Source: JANMMJ01 sp964543235 (GTDB lineage Bacteria > Pseudomonadota > Alphaproteobacteria > Rhizobiales > Aestuariivirgaceae). Taken from it: 58,682 bases of DNA. The notes beneath the pieces are model-generated. The model made no database searches. It saw nothing but the letters and a program-made list of their open reading frames with translations, and had not been told where the DNA came from. This document shows, one piece after another, positions 14,428 to 22,319 of this stretch. The translations under genes were made by a program, and so were the position numbers. How positions within the stretch are numbered: the first letter of the stretch is position 1; every line of letters begins with the position of its first letter. The stretch is taken from contig CAZIXE010000022.1 of assembly GCA_964543235.1 (NCBI GenBank), positions 1 to 58,682 of the forward strand, read 5' to 3'.

Positions 14428-15441
14428 TTGCTGGACAACCCGCCGCGCGGCAGAGCCGTTGCCGCCGCTGAAGCACTACATGGAGCAACCGGAGCCCGGC
14501 CACGTCGCCGCCGCCGCGGTCGCATGGCCTGTGCCATGGGGATGCTGCTGGCGGCCGCCAGTCTCGGTGCCGGGAGGCTCGGGGCGCTGTGGATCCATTT
14601 CGACGTCTTCGCGCAGTTCACCCTGCATTTTGCCGTGGCCCTGGCGGCGTTCCTGTTGGGCTTTGTCATGCCGCGCGCCCGGGTCTTGACTGCCCTGGCC
14701 GTCATGATCGCCGGCTGCCTGGCCATCCCGCTTTACGCCCACAAGGTGAGCGGCGTGCCGCGCCCCATGGCCTCCATCGCGCCGGACGAGACACCGGTGA
14801 AGCTCATTTCCTTCAACAGCTGGTACAGCAACGACAATGTCGATGCGATCGCGCGTGTCATACAGGACGAGGATTCGGACCTCGTCGCCTTGATGGAGTT
14901 CGGGCCCAACAAGAAGCCGATCCTCGAGGCACTGAAGTCACGCTTTCCGCACCAGTTTGATTGCTTGCAGATTGCCTATTGCAACCTGGTCATCCTGTCG
15001 AAACACCCCTTTGCCGAGCCACCGCAGGCCCGTGTCACCTGGGACGGCCCGCCCTATGCGCTGGCCCGCTTCGGGCCGGAGCTCGGCAATCTCACGCTGG
15101 TGGCTGTGCACACCTTGCGCTTTCCCCACCAGCGGGCCCAGTTCACCCAGCTCGGACATCTTGCCAGGCTGGTCGCGGGCATTCCGTCTCCGGTTGTCGT
15201 CATGGGCGATTTCAATGCCACGCCGTTCTCGCGGCAGATCGGCACTTTTGGCGACCGGACCGGCCTGCGCCGGCTCACCTATCTGCCCAGCTGGCCGGCC
15301 CGCTGGCAGCTGCCGCAACTGGCCATCGACCATGTCTTTGTCAGCCCGGCAATCCGGGTGATCGAAGACCAGCGCATTCTTCCCAACGCCGGTTCTGACC
15401 ACAATCCGATCACCATTACCGTGGCCATTCCGCACTCCTGA
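14428..15441 (+). CDS. Membrane-anchored endonuclease/exonuclease/phosphatase (EEP) family protein
   Basis: 337 residues from a TTG start (TGAGG 7 bases ahead). Residues 1-35 are basic, followed by three hydrophobic segments (about 35-105), placing the catalytic domain outside the cytoplasm. The EEP fold shows FNSWYSNDN, the metal-binding Glu of LMEFGP, VVVMGDFNATP and the terminal SDHNPI, which are the catalytic Asn, Glu, Asp-Asn and Asp-His. It resembles the YafD group. Possible substrates are nucleic acid, phospholipid or phosphoester; none can be assigned. The start is uncertain because no good ATG is available near the N-terminus. Confidence 0.8.
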   Translation: MLDNPPRGRAVAAAEALHGATGARPRRRRRGRMACAMGMLLAAASLGAGRLGALWIHFDVFAQFTLHFAVALAAFLLGFVMPRARVLTALAVMIAGCLAIPLYAHKVSGVPRPMASIAPDETPVKLISFNSWYSNDNVDAIARVIQDEDSDLVALMEFGPNKKPILEALKSRFPHQFDCLQIAYCNLVILSKHPFAEPPQARVTWDGPPYALARFGPELGNLTLVAVHTLRFPHQRAQFTQLGHLARLVAGIPSPVVVMGDFNATPFSRQIGTFGDRTGLRRLTYLPSWPARWQLPQLAIDHVFVSPAIRVIEDQRILPNAGSDHNPITITVAIPHS

Positions 15442-15825
15442 CCGGTGAGGGACCCCCGATGGGCCGGGATCATCGGCCCGCCATGATGCAGGCCGGGAGC
15501 TTTTCAAACAGCGACATCCGGCGGCCTTCGTAACCATGGCCGGTTACAGATCTGGCATCGGCAAATCTGGTGAATGGGCGCTGAACCGATACCGTAAAAT
15601 CATCGTTCTGAACCAGTCTAAGTAATTGAAATACCGTAATTATATCGCGTGCCAGGAGTCACGGCTTTACCGCTGATTAAGCCTGCCGCTTAACCGCGGA
15701 TTCGATTCATGGCGACAAGATGGCATCTGCGCGGCGGCGAAATCCGCAGCGCCGGCCCAAACCTCCCGGGGACTACAAGTGGACGGCAGGCCGCAGGCAG
15801 CAAACACCCATTGGGGAGAATTCAG
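15442..15825. other. Intergenic region with hairpins, before the Sel1 gene
   Basis: 384 bases without a convincing gene. A GGGCCG/CGGCCC hairpin (15461-15479) may weakly terminate the upstream gene. An inverted repeat GTAACC-6-GGTTAC is at 15530-15547. An AT-rich stretch (about 15590-15650) probably contains the promoter of the Sel1 gene. Confidence 0.45.
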
Positions 15826-16098
15826 ATGGCTCGGATTGAACTGGCCGGAATGGCTGACGCAGGCGCCGCGGCACCCAACGCCTTGAGCGCGGACGTCCTT
15901 TTTGAACTGGGAATGATGTACTGTATTGGCCGCGAGGTGCCGCAGGACCTGGTGGCCGCCCATAAATGGTTCAATCTCGCCGCGCTGAAGGGCAGTCAGG
16001 CCGCCAGGGAATACCGCTGCGAGATTTCCCGCGAAATGACCGCCACGCAGATCGCCGAGGCCCAGCGCCAGGCCCGCAGCTGGCTTACCCTCAACTAA
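15826..16098 (+). CDS. Small Sel1-repeat protein
   Basis: 90 residues. One clear Sel1/TPR-like unit, ADVLFELGMMYCIGREVPQD then LVAAHKWFNLAALKGSQAA, is followed by a helical tail ending in RQARSWLTLN. Sel1 repeats are protein-binding helical pairs; single-unit proteins of this size are common in Rhizobiales. The ATG at 15826 has GGGGAG 8 bases upstream; a longer frame (from 15709) is not supported. The stop codon overlaps that of the convergent gene by 3 bases. Confidence 0.82.
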   Translation: MARIELAGMADAGAAAPNALSADVLFELGMMYCIGREVPQDLVAAHKWFNLAALKGSQAAREYRCEISREMTATQIAEAQRQARSWLTLN

Positions 16099-16385
16099 TA
16101 GTCCCAGCGGTAGTATTCAGAGCCGTCGAGGCTCTGGCTGTAGAGGAAGCGGTTGAACTCATTGTCCTGCAGCTTGCGTTGCCGCTGCACCACGTTGATT
16201 TCCGATTCGATGATGTCGGCCTCGAGGTTGATGCGGTCCTCCGCGGAGTTGAGCGGCGGCAGGCCGCCGCTGTCGGGCCCGTAGCTGTGGCCTCCGGGAA
16301 TGAACGTCTCGGCTGCCAGGCTCTGGGCCGGGAACCCGGCAAGGACTGCAAGGCCGGTGAGTGCGACTATCGCCTGCATCCGCAT
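16095..16385 (-). CDS. Small exported protein of unknown function
   Basis: 96 residues with a typical Sec signal peptide (MQAIVALTGLAVLAGFPAQSLAA), so the mature part is about 70 residues. The mature part is polar, with a GGHSYGPDSGGLPPLNSAEDR linker and an amphipathic helix EADIIESEINVVQRQRKLQDNEF (23 residues, described not quoted in full elsewhere), ending in aromatic YYRWDY. I do not recognise it. AGGAG lies 6 bases before the ATG at 16385. A large inverted repeat occupies its upstream region. Confidence 0.65.
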   Translation of the reverse strand: MRMQAIVALTGLAVLAGFPAQSLAAETFIPGGHSYGPDSGGLPPLNSAEDRINLEADIIESEINVVQRQRKLQDNEFNRFLYSQSLDGSEYYRWDY

Positions 16386-16430
16386 ACTCAACTCCTGTAC
16401 TTAACGCCGTAGCGGGCACCAAGTCTCCGC

Positions 16431-16461
16431 GATCATGGCTAAGAATGACTTAACCATGATC
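16431..16461. promoter_or_regulatory. 13-bp inverted repeat with CtrA-like half-site
   Basis: GATCATGGCTAAG (16431-16443) and CTTAACCATGATC (16449-16461) are inverted with 12 of 13 bases matching and a 5-base loop. It lies 46 bases upstream of the small exported-protein gene and downstream of the iron-binding protein gene. The right arm contains TTAACCAT, the classical CtrA half-site octamer. It could be an operator or a transcript hairpin; no T-run supports a terminator. Confidence 0.45.
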
Positions 16462-16505
16462 ATCTTGGCGAAACGGCAAGCGAATGCAATGAAATTCGCG
16501 GCAGC

Positions 16506-17531
16506 TCAGTCGTTGAATTGAACCTCGTCGACGAGTTTGGCCGCGGCGGCCTCGCTGCGGGCGATCTCCGCGACATTGAGCGTATCCGGCGTGAAGCTGC
16601 CCCACGACCGGACAATTTCGGCAGCCGGCACGGCGGGGTTGACGGGATACTCGAAATTGCCTTCCGCATAGAGCCGCTGCGCGTCGTCGCTGGCCAGGAA
16701 CTCCATGAGTCTCAGGGCGTTGGCCTGGTTCGGCGCGTGCTTTGCCATGAGCATGCCGGAGATGTTCACATGCGTGCCGAAATCGGGCGAAGCCGGGAAG
16801 ATGATCCGCACCGACCTGGCCCAGTCCTTCTGTTCGGGTTCCTCGTCATTGGTCAGCATCTTGCCCATGTAATAGGTGTTGGCGATCGCCAGGTCGCATT
16901 CCCCCGCGAACACGCTCTTGGCCTGGGCGCGGTCGTTGCCGCTGGGCTGGATGGCGAGATTGGCCTTGAGCCCCTTGAGCCAGGCGCGCGTGGCATCTTC
17001 GCCCTTGTGCACCAGGAAGGCGGCGATGAGCCCCAGATTGTATGGGTGGTTGCCGGGCCGCATGCAGATCTTCTTCGCCCACTTTTCGCTGGCGAGGTCT
17101 TCATAGCTGATCGCCTGGTCGGGCACCCGCTCGACCGATGCGTAGATGACCCTGGCCCGCATTGTCAGGCCGAACCACAGATTGCCCGGATCGCGCAGAT
17201 TTTCCGGGACCTTGCCGGTGATGGCCGCCGAACTCACCGCCTGCGCCAGCCCGCGGTCCGCGGCCTCGACCAGCCGGCCGACATCCGCCGTCAGCAGCAC
17301 GTCGCAGGGGCTGTTGCGGCCTTCCTGGGCGATGCGCTCCACCAGCCCGTTCTCGGCGAAGATCACCTTGACCTGGATCCCGGTCGCTTTCGTGAACGCC
17401 GCGAACAGCGGATCGATCAGGGATGGCTGGCGGTAGGAGTAGACGTTGACGGTTTCCGCCGCAAAGGCGGGCAGGGGAACCAGCGTGGCGCCGGCGGCGG
17501 CAATGAACTGGCGGCGGGACAGTGTCAGCAT
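16506..17531 (-). CDS. futA: Fe(3+) ABC transporter substrate-binding protein (FutA/FbpA type)
   Basis: 341 residues with a twin-arginine-like signal (SRRQFIAAAGATLVPLPAFA). The mature protein is an extracellular solute-binding protein of the iron group: VNVYSYRQPSLIDPLF, CDVLLTADVGRL, GNLWFGLTMRARVIYAS, the tyrosine-rich CDLAIANTYYMGKM and EGNFEYPVNPAV, the tyrosines being the iron ligands in relatives. It binds ferric iron in the periplasm for a cognate permease. No permease or ATPase genes are adjacent, so it is an orphan here. GGAGAAG precedes the ATG. A promoter and an Irr-type box lie upstream, pointing to iron-responsive control. Confidence 0.92.
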   Translation of the reverse strand: MLTLSRRQFIAAAGATLVPLPAFAAETVNVYSYRQPSLIDPLFAAFTKATGIQVKVIFAENGLVERIAQEGRNSPCDVLLTADVGRLVEAADRGLAQAVSSAAITGKVPENLRDPGNLWFGLTMRARVIYASVERVPDQAISYEDLASEKWAKKICMRPGNHPYNLGLIAAFLVHKGEDATRAWLKGLKANLAIQPSGNDRAQAKSVFAGECDLAIANTYYMGKMLTNDEEPEQKDWARSVRIIFPASPDFGTHVNISGMLMAKHAPNQANALRLMEFLASDDAQRLYAEGNFEYPVNPAVPAAEIVRSWGSFTPDTLNVAEIARSEAAAAKLVDEVQFND

Positions 17532-17556
17532 AGGCTCTTCTCCTTGAAATAGGGTC

Positions 17557-17585
17557 CGAATAGATGCGCGAATCTTGCCTGTCAA
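17557..17585 (-). promoter_or_regulatory. Promoter of futA
   Basis: On the minus strand a consensus -35 TTGACA (17580-17585), a 17-bp spacer and TATTCG (17557-17562) precede futA. Transcription would begin near 17550, about 20 bases before the ATG. Confidence 0.55.
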
Positions 17586-17609
17586 CAAAAACCGACTAAA
17601 TTACTCGGA

Positions 17610-17626
17610 TTTAGAATCGCTCTAAA
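17610..17626. promoter_or_regulatory. Iron control element (Irr box, ICE)
   Basis: TTTAGAATCGCTCTAAA matches the Irr recognition core TTTAGAA-N3-TTCTAAA at all but one position (C for T at 17620). It lies 79 bases upstream of the futA start and about 25 bases upstream of the -35 box. A further CTAAAT/ATTTAG pair overlaps its left side. Irr is the heme- and iron-responsive regulator of Rhizobiales, active when iron is short. Confidence 0.7.
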
Positions 17627-17704
17627 TTGCTCTGCATCCTCTGCGGACAGGGGCTTGTTCTGCGCTTGCATGGCGGGAGAATCCAAGGCAAGAAGCCCGC
17701 TCAA

Positions 17705-17795
17705 GGAGACGTGGCCGAGAGGCTGAAGGCGGCGGTTTGCTAAACCGTTATACGGACCTAAATCCGTATCGAGGGTTCGAATCCCTCCGTCTCCG
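17705..17795 (+). tRNA. tRNA-Ser (GCT)
   Basis: Acceptor stem 17705-17711 with 17788-17794, discriminator G17795, CCA encoded at 17796-17798. The anticodon loop TTGCTAA carries GCT at 17739-17741, and a long variable arm (about 17747-17770) is present as required for class II tRNA-Ser. Confidence 0.97.
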
Positions 17796-17904
17796 CCATA
17801 AGCCATTGAAAAGATTTGCCAATCCTTTGCCGGTCACGTCGCTCCGCTGCGTGCCGGCAACACCCTGCCAGCCGGCCCGAGATAGGCCCGGCGCCGCTTC
17901 GCCC

Positions 17905-18060
17905 TTACCGGTTCTTCGTCCAGCTCCAGAACCAGTAGACGACGACAATGGTCACGATACCGATCGCGACCCAGGTGTAACCCTTGATCTGCCCGGTTGC
18001 GAGTGCAGCCTGGATATCGCGCGAAGCTTGGGCCAGATGCTCCCGGAAAGATGTCAACAT
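17905..18060 (-). CDS. Very small single-helix membrane protein
   Basis: 51 residues. An amphipathic N-terminal helix (SFREHLAQASRDIQAAL) precedes one hydrophobic segment (WVAIGIVTIVVVYWFW) and a basic C-terminal SWTKNR. AGGTG lies about 7 bases before the ATG. Nothing further is recognisable. It is in a short space between tRNA-Ser and the DUF2905 gene, and could be a chance frame, although the membrane segment and codon use look genuine. Confidence 0.45.
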   Translation of the reverse strand: MLTSFREHLAQASRDIQAALATGQIKGYTWVAIGIVTIVVVYWFWSWTKNR

Positions 18061-18220
18061 CGCAGGCACCTGTTGCGTCAGGATTGAATAGCACAGCTGG
18101 CCGCCGGACAAAACCGGCGCCGCCGCGGTTTGTCCGCGGTCCCGGGCCTGCTAGAGTGTAGCACCTGCCGGCGGGCGCCGATCGGCATTGTCTGGTCCTT
18201 TGCCGCGTAAGGACATGGGG

Positions 18221-18427
18221 ATGTCACGCACTCTGATTGCAATCGGCCTGCTCCTGGTGGCCGCCGGTCTGCTCTGGCCCCTGTTGGGGCGGCTGGGCCT
18301 CGGCCGCCTGCCGGGTGACATCGTCATCGAACGGGACAATTTCACCTTCTATGCGCCGCTGGGCACGGGCCTCGTCCTCAGCCTCGTCATATCTGCAGTC
18401 CTGTGGCTGCTGAACCGCTGGTCATGA
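18221..18427 (+). CDS. DUF2905 family membrane protein
   Basis: 68 residues: two transmembrane helices (about 5-22 and 46-64) around the family motif GRLPGDIVIERDNFTFYAPL, which identifies DUF2905. The role of the family is unknown. The ATG at 18221 is chosen because AAGGA lies 8 bases ahead; the in-frame ATG at 18215 is too close to it. Its stop codon overlaps the next gene's start (ATGA), implying coupled translation. Confidence 0.88.
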   Translation: MSRTLIAIGLLLVAAGLLWPLLGRLGLGRLPGDIVIERDNFTFYAPLGTGLVLSLVISAVLWLLNRWS

Positions 18428-18954
18428 CTGCCGGCGTGGCCATGCGCATCAACCGCGCCCCCGTGCTGACCCTGTGGGCCACGGTTGTGGCCGAGCGGCT
18501 GGGATTCGATCACGATGAGGCCCTGACTCTGGGGCGCGCGCTTGCGGGCCTCAACGCCTATTCGAAGGGCAGGTCGCTGGGCCTGTTCAAGCCGTCTGCA
18601 GAAACCGTTGCCCGCAAGCGCGCGGAACATGCGGTGGCTGGCCAGTTCGAGATCGATCTCATGCATCGCGCCATTCCGGCCGTGGCGACCGCCCAGGGCA
18701 TCCGTGCCCTGAGCAAGGGCAAGCCCACCAGCCCGGAGAGCGTCGAGAAGTACCTGGCGGGCAAGTTCGGCGGCGAACTCGAGGCGTTCACGCGTGCCAT
18801 GGCGGAGTTGGCCATGGCCTTTCCGCCGGAGGACCTCGCTGCCAGAGCGTTCCACCTCTACGAGCGGTTCCGGCCCGCAATCCCCAGGGGCGAAGAGGGC
18901 TGGGGAGCAGCCGGCGAGCTCACGACCGCGGCGATCCTCGCCTGCCGCGAGTGA
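18424..18954 (+). CDS. Conserved-looking cytoplasmic protein of unknown function
   Basis: 176 residues, soluble, helix-rich and basic in the middle. Distinctive stretches are INRAPVLTLWATVVAERLGF, ALTLGRALAGLNAYSKGRSL, AVATAQGIRALSKGKPTSP and a C-terminal FHLYERFRP. I do not recognise a family. The start overlaps the DUF2905 stop (18424-18427), so the two proteins are made from one message and may work together at the membrane. An ATG slightly upstream in frame (18403) would lie inside DUF2905 and is not preferred. Confidence 0.7.
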   Translation: MTAGVAMRINRAPVLTLWATVVAERLGFDHDEALTLGRALAGLNAYSKGRSLGLFKPSAETVARKRAEHAVAGQFEIDLMHRAIPAVATAQGIRALSKGKPTSPESVEKYLAGKFGGELEAFTRAMAELAMAFPPEDLAARAFHLYERFRPAIPRGEEGWGAAGELTTAAILACRE

Positions 18955-19132
18955 CGGGCCCGCGCAATGCCAATGTCTCGGCGGCCACCGCCACCTGTTT
19001 CGAGGACAGCGCCAACCATGTCCGTTTATGCCAGGGCCAATGACACCCTCGGCCTCCTCTTGCCGCGCTTTGCTTGAAGCGCAGCCTCCTGCTATGTCGC
19101 CCGCTTGCCCACAGTTGCAGCGAGGCTATGGC

Positions 19133-20137
19133 ATGCTGAATTTCGACGAGGACAGGTACCTGCGCATCCAGTCCGGGGCGATCGCCCTGGCGCCCAGGAT
19201 TGATGCCATCCTGGCGCAGCACCTGGCGCATGAGGGCGGCAACATCTTCTTTCTGGGTACCGGCGGCGCCGCCATCCTCATGCTGCCGGCAGCTCAGCTC
19301 ATGCAGCGCCAGTCGCGCCTGCCGGTCTTTGCGGAGATTTCTGCCGAGCTCCTGTGCGGCGGTCACGCTAGCCTCGGCCCCCGATCGCTCGTCGTCATCC
19401 CGTCCCTGTCCGGAACCACCAGTGAAAGCGTTGCAACACTCGCACAATGCAAGGCCAGTGGCGCCACTGTCGTCGCCCTTACAGGTAACGCCGCAACCCC
19501 GCTGGCTGAAGGCGCCGATCATGCACTCGTCAACTTTGCCGAGGACGACACCTCGTCCGAATCCTTTTACCTGCAATCGCTTCTGATTGCGCTTTCCGCC
19601 ATGAGCCGGCGGGGCGAGTTTCCGGACTACCGTTCGGTGCTGGCCGAGTTGCAGGACCTCCCGAGGCTTCTGGTGCAGGCCAAGCGGGCCTTCGAGCGGC
19701 GCGCCGAGGCCTATGCCGATGCGATCAGGGACGAACTCTACCATATCATCTCCGCCGCTGGCGGCTGCTGGCCGCAGGCTTGGTACTACGGCATGTGTAT
19801 TCTCGAGGAGATGCAGTGGATCAGAACCCGCCCCGTGCATGCCGCGGATTTCTTTCACGGCACGCTCGAACTCATGGAGAAGGGGGTGAGTGCCATCCTG
19901 TTCAAGGGTGAGGACCGCTACCGGCCTGTGGCCGAGCGCTTCATGGCGAAACACACGGATAAGCTCTTCGTTCTCGACACGGCGGCATTCGACCTCGGTC
20001 AGCTCTCGGCGCAGACGCGCGCACTCGTTTCGCCGATTGTCCTGGCGGCCGTGCTTGAGCGCCTGAGCGCTCATCTCGAGGCCAGGCGCAACCACCCTCT
20101 GACGACGCGGCGCTACTACAAGCGGGTGGCCTATTGA
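19133..20137 (+). CDS. SIS-domain sugar isomerase/deglycase (FrlB-like)
   Basis: 334 residues with two SIS sugar-phosphate-binding halves. The first (about 30-160) has IFFLGTGGAAILM and the phosphate-loop VVIPSLSGTTSES; the second (about 190-310) ends with the domain closure LTTRRYYKRVAY. The overall length, ADFFHGTLELMEKGV and the RRYY ending resemble fructoselysine-6-phosphate deglycase FrlB and GlmS-type isomerase domains. It probably acts on an amino-sugar phosphate or Amadori product; the glutaminase domain of GlmS is absent. AGCGAGG lies upstream of the ATG at 19133. No kinase or transporter gene for such a pathway is next to it. Confidence 0.8.
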   Translation: MLNFDEDRYLRIQSGAIALAPRIDAILAQHLAHEGGNIFFLGTGGAAILMLPAAQLMQRQSRLPVFAEISAELLCGGHASLGPRSLVVIPSLSGTTSESVATLAQCKASGATVVALTGNAATPLAEGADHALVNFAEDDTSSESFYLQSLLIALSAMSRRGEFPDYRSVLAELQDLPRLLVQAKRAFERRAEAYADAIRDELYHIISAAGGCWPQAWYYGMCILEEMQWIRTRPVHAADFFHGTLELMEKGVSAILFKGEDRYRPVAERFMAKHTDKLFVLDTAAFDLGQLSAQTRALVSPIVLAAVLERLSAHLEARRNHPLTTRRYYKRVAY

Positions 20138-20316
20138 CCGGTCCGTGGACATGTCGCGGCAGTTTGCCTGTGTGGGCGGCGATTGCATCGGCCGCCACCT
20201 GCCCCCTTTGGCTTTGAAACTGGCCGGCGGCTTTCCCCGGAACCCGCAGATCCTGGCGGCTCGCGCCTCCCGCGAGGCTTGATGACCGGGTCAAACCCCA
20301 CTAGCCTCGAACTGCC

Positions 20317-21021
20317 ATGGCTCCTCCCCTGTCACGCGCGGCCGGACGCTTGCCGGCCACCCCGGCCTCGATTGCCGGCCTGCCGCCCGAACTCTGGACC
20401 GCACTTCTCGGCAAGGCCCAGACGGTTCTGGCGGAGCGCCGCCAGACCCTGTTCTCGGCCGGCGATGAGGGTGAAGGTTGCTACGTGGTCCAGTCCGGCG
20501 CGCTCAAGGCCGTGCTGATCAGTGCCGAGGGCCATGAACGGATGCTGGCCGTTTTCGGCCCGGGCAGCATTGTCGGCGAAATGGCATTGTTCGATGACCA
20601 GCCGCGCTCGGCAACCGTGATCGCCATTCGCGAATCGAAGCTCGCCTACCTCTCGAAGGATGTCTTCTTCCGTTTTGCCGACCAGCATCCGGAGGTCTAC
20701 CGCCATGCGCTTCGCATCCTCGCCAGCCGCCTGCGCGGCACCACGGAGGACGCCATGGCCCAGACGGTTGCCAGCGTTGCCAGCCGCGTCGCCAAGGCCT
20801 TCCTGCAGCTCTCAGACAGTCTCGGCGAATCGATCGACGGCGAGCGCCGCCGCATTGCCCAGCGTGTCACCCAGTCCGACATCGCCGCCATGGCCGGAGT
20901 GGCGCGCGAGAATGCCAGCCGCGCCATCAACCAATGGATTCGCCAGCGCGTGCTGAGCCGCGCCGGCGGCTATTACATCATCGAGAACCGCCGCCGTCTG
21001 GCCGAACAGGCGGAGGCTTAG
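20317..21021 (+). CDS. Crp/Fnr family transcription regulator
   Basis: 234 residues. The cyclic-nucleotide-binding fold is at about 35-145 (FSAGDEGEGCYVVQSGALKA, then FGPGSIVGEMALFDDQPRSATVIA), followed by the dimer helix and a winged HTH (about 170-225) with VTQSDIAAMAGVARENASRAINQW. It lacks the four cysteines of FNR-type [4Fe-4S] proteins, so it is Crp-like; the loop GEMALFDDQPRSA is the phosphate-binding cassette, making a cyclic nucleotide ligand plausible. The ribosome site is weak. Its stop overlaps that of the convergent aminotransferase. Confidence 0.88.
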   Translation: MAPPLSRAAGRLPATPASIAGLPPELWTALLGKAQTVLAERRQTLFSAGDEGEGCYVVQSGALKAVLISAEGHERMLAVFGPGSIVGEMALFDDQPRSATVIAIRESKLAYLSKDVFFRFADQHPEVYRHALRILASRLRGTTEDAMAQTVASVASRVAKAFLQLSDSLGESIDGERRRIAQRVTQSDIAAMAGVARENASRAINQWIRQRVLSRAGGYYIIENRRRLAEQAEA

Positions 21022-22196
21022 AACGGCGTCTTCTGGCTCTCGGCAAGTCGTTCGGCGATCGCCATCATCTTTTCCGCGCCGACATTGGCGAAGGCCAGGC
21101 GAAGATAGTCCTCCTGCCCCGGTCCGAACATGCTGCCCGGCAGGCACAGCAGGTCGTGCCCCCGCGCCAGCATTTGTGCCACGTCTTTTGCCGCCCGGCC
21201 GCGGAATGGATGGCGGATATAGGCAAAGAAGGCTCCGGCGCTCAGGATACTGTAGTCGAGGCCCGGCCGGGTGAAGGCCAGCCTGAGCGCCGCGGCGCGC
21301 GCCGCCATCTCCGCCGCCTTGTCACGGGTCCAGGAGCTGAGATGGCGCAGTCCGAACAGCGCCGCATCCTGCGAGATGCGTGGCGCGCAGATTGCAATGC
21401 AGTCCATGATCTTTTCGACTTCGGCAATGAAGGCCTCGCTGGCAATGATCGATCCGACCCGGTAGCCGGTCATCGCCAGGCTCTTCGAGAAACTGTAGAG
21501 CTGGATGAAGGTTTGCTCCCACGAAGGTTGCGCAAACAGCCCGTGCGGCGGTGCCGGGGCGGGCCGGAAATCCTTGTAGGTCTCGTCGATTATCAGCGCG
21601 ATGCCGCGGGCCTGCGCCAGTGCGAAGAATTCGCTGATGAGTGCTGCCGGATAGGTTGCCCCGGTGGGATTGTTCGGGCTGCACAGCACGATGGCGCGTG
21701 TGCGCCCGTCGATGGCCCGGGCGGCATCCGCAACACGGGGCAGGGTGGTGCCGCCATCGACGGTTCCGATGACCCTGACCTCCGCCCGGATCATGCGGAT
21801 CCACATGTCGTGGTTGAAGTACCAGGGGGCCGGGAGGATGATGTTGTCGCCGGGTCCGGCCAGCGCCATCACGGCAAGGCTGAAGGCCTGGTTGCAGCCT
21901 GCGGTGATCGCGACCTGCTGCGGCCGGATGCGTCCCCCATATTCTGCTGCCATGTGTGCCGCGAGCACCGCTCTGAGCGCCGGCGTGCCCGCAATGTCGC
22001 TGTAGAGGCCTGTATCCTCGCAATAGGCCAGTCGCGCGATCTCATCCTGCAGGCGCTGATGCGGCGGGTAGCTCGGCACCGCCTGGCTCAGATTGATGAG
22101 CGCTCGTTCCCGCGGTCCCGGCGGCAGCCAGCTCATGGCCTCGGCGATCGGCGGGGCTTCGACCGCTGCGATTGCCGGATTCGATCCGGGACTCAT
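21018..22196 (-). CDS. PLP-dependent aminotransferase, class I/II
   Basis: 392 residues. Class I features are YSDIAGTPALRAVLAAHM, ITAGCNQAFSLA, the conserved SPNNPTGATYP, the Asp-Tyr pair in IIDETYKDF, and the Schiff-base lysine in LYSFSKSLAMTGYRVG. A C-terminal GPGQEDYLRLAFANV carries the substrate-carboxylate Arg. It moves an amino group between an amino acid and a 2-oxoacid; the acceptor is not clear. The start at 22196 is the first ATG that matches family N-termini. The frame stays open to 23999, but that extension is antisense to two other genes. It is divergent from the nuclease gene, 123 bp apart. Confidence 0.88.
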   Translation of the reverse strand: MSPGSNPAIAAVEAPPIAEAMSWLPPGPRERALINLSQAVPSYPPHQRLQDEIARLAYCEDTGLYSDIAGTPALRAVLAAHMAAEYGGRIRPQQVAITAGCNQAFSLAVMALAGPGDNIILPAPWYFNHDMWIRMIRAEVRVIGTVDGGTTLPRVADAARAIDGRTRAIVLCSPNNPTGATYPAALISEFFALAQARGIALIIDETYKDFRPAPAPPHGLFAQPSWEQTFIQLYSFSKSLAMTGYRVGSIIASEAFIAEVEKIMDCIAICAPRISQDAALFGLRHLSSWTRDKAAEMAARAAALRLAFTRPGLDYSILSAGAFFAYIRHPFRGRAAKDVAQMLARGHDLLCLPGSMFGPGQEDYLRLAFANVGAEKMMAIAERLAESQKTPF

Positions 22197-22319
22197 AGTG
22201 TATCGTTGGACTGCATGGCCGGGTGACGCAGTTCTTTCCCACGGCCCCATCCGGGCTTCAAGTGCAATCTCCTTGATCGCACTTGGACCCGCCGGGGATT
22301 TGAGGCAAAAGCCCAGGCC

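Noticed and set aside
15665..15699. TTAA-N9-TTAA motif considered as a CtrA site
   Set aside because: The spacing is 9 rather than the required 7 bases.
18920..20188. A 422-codon minus-strand frame opposite the SIS gene
   Set aside because: Antisense to a complete SIS-domain protein; no domain visible.
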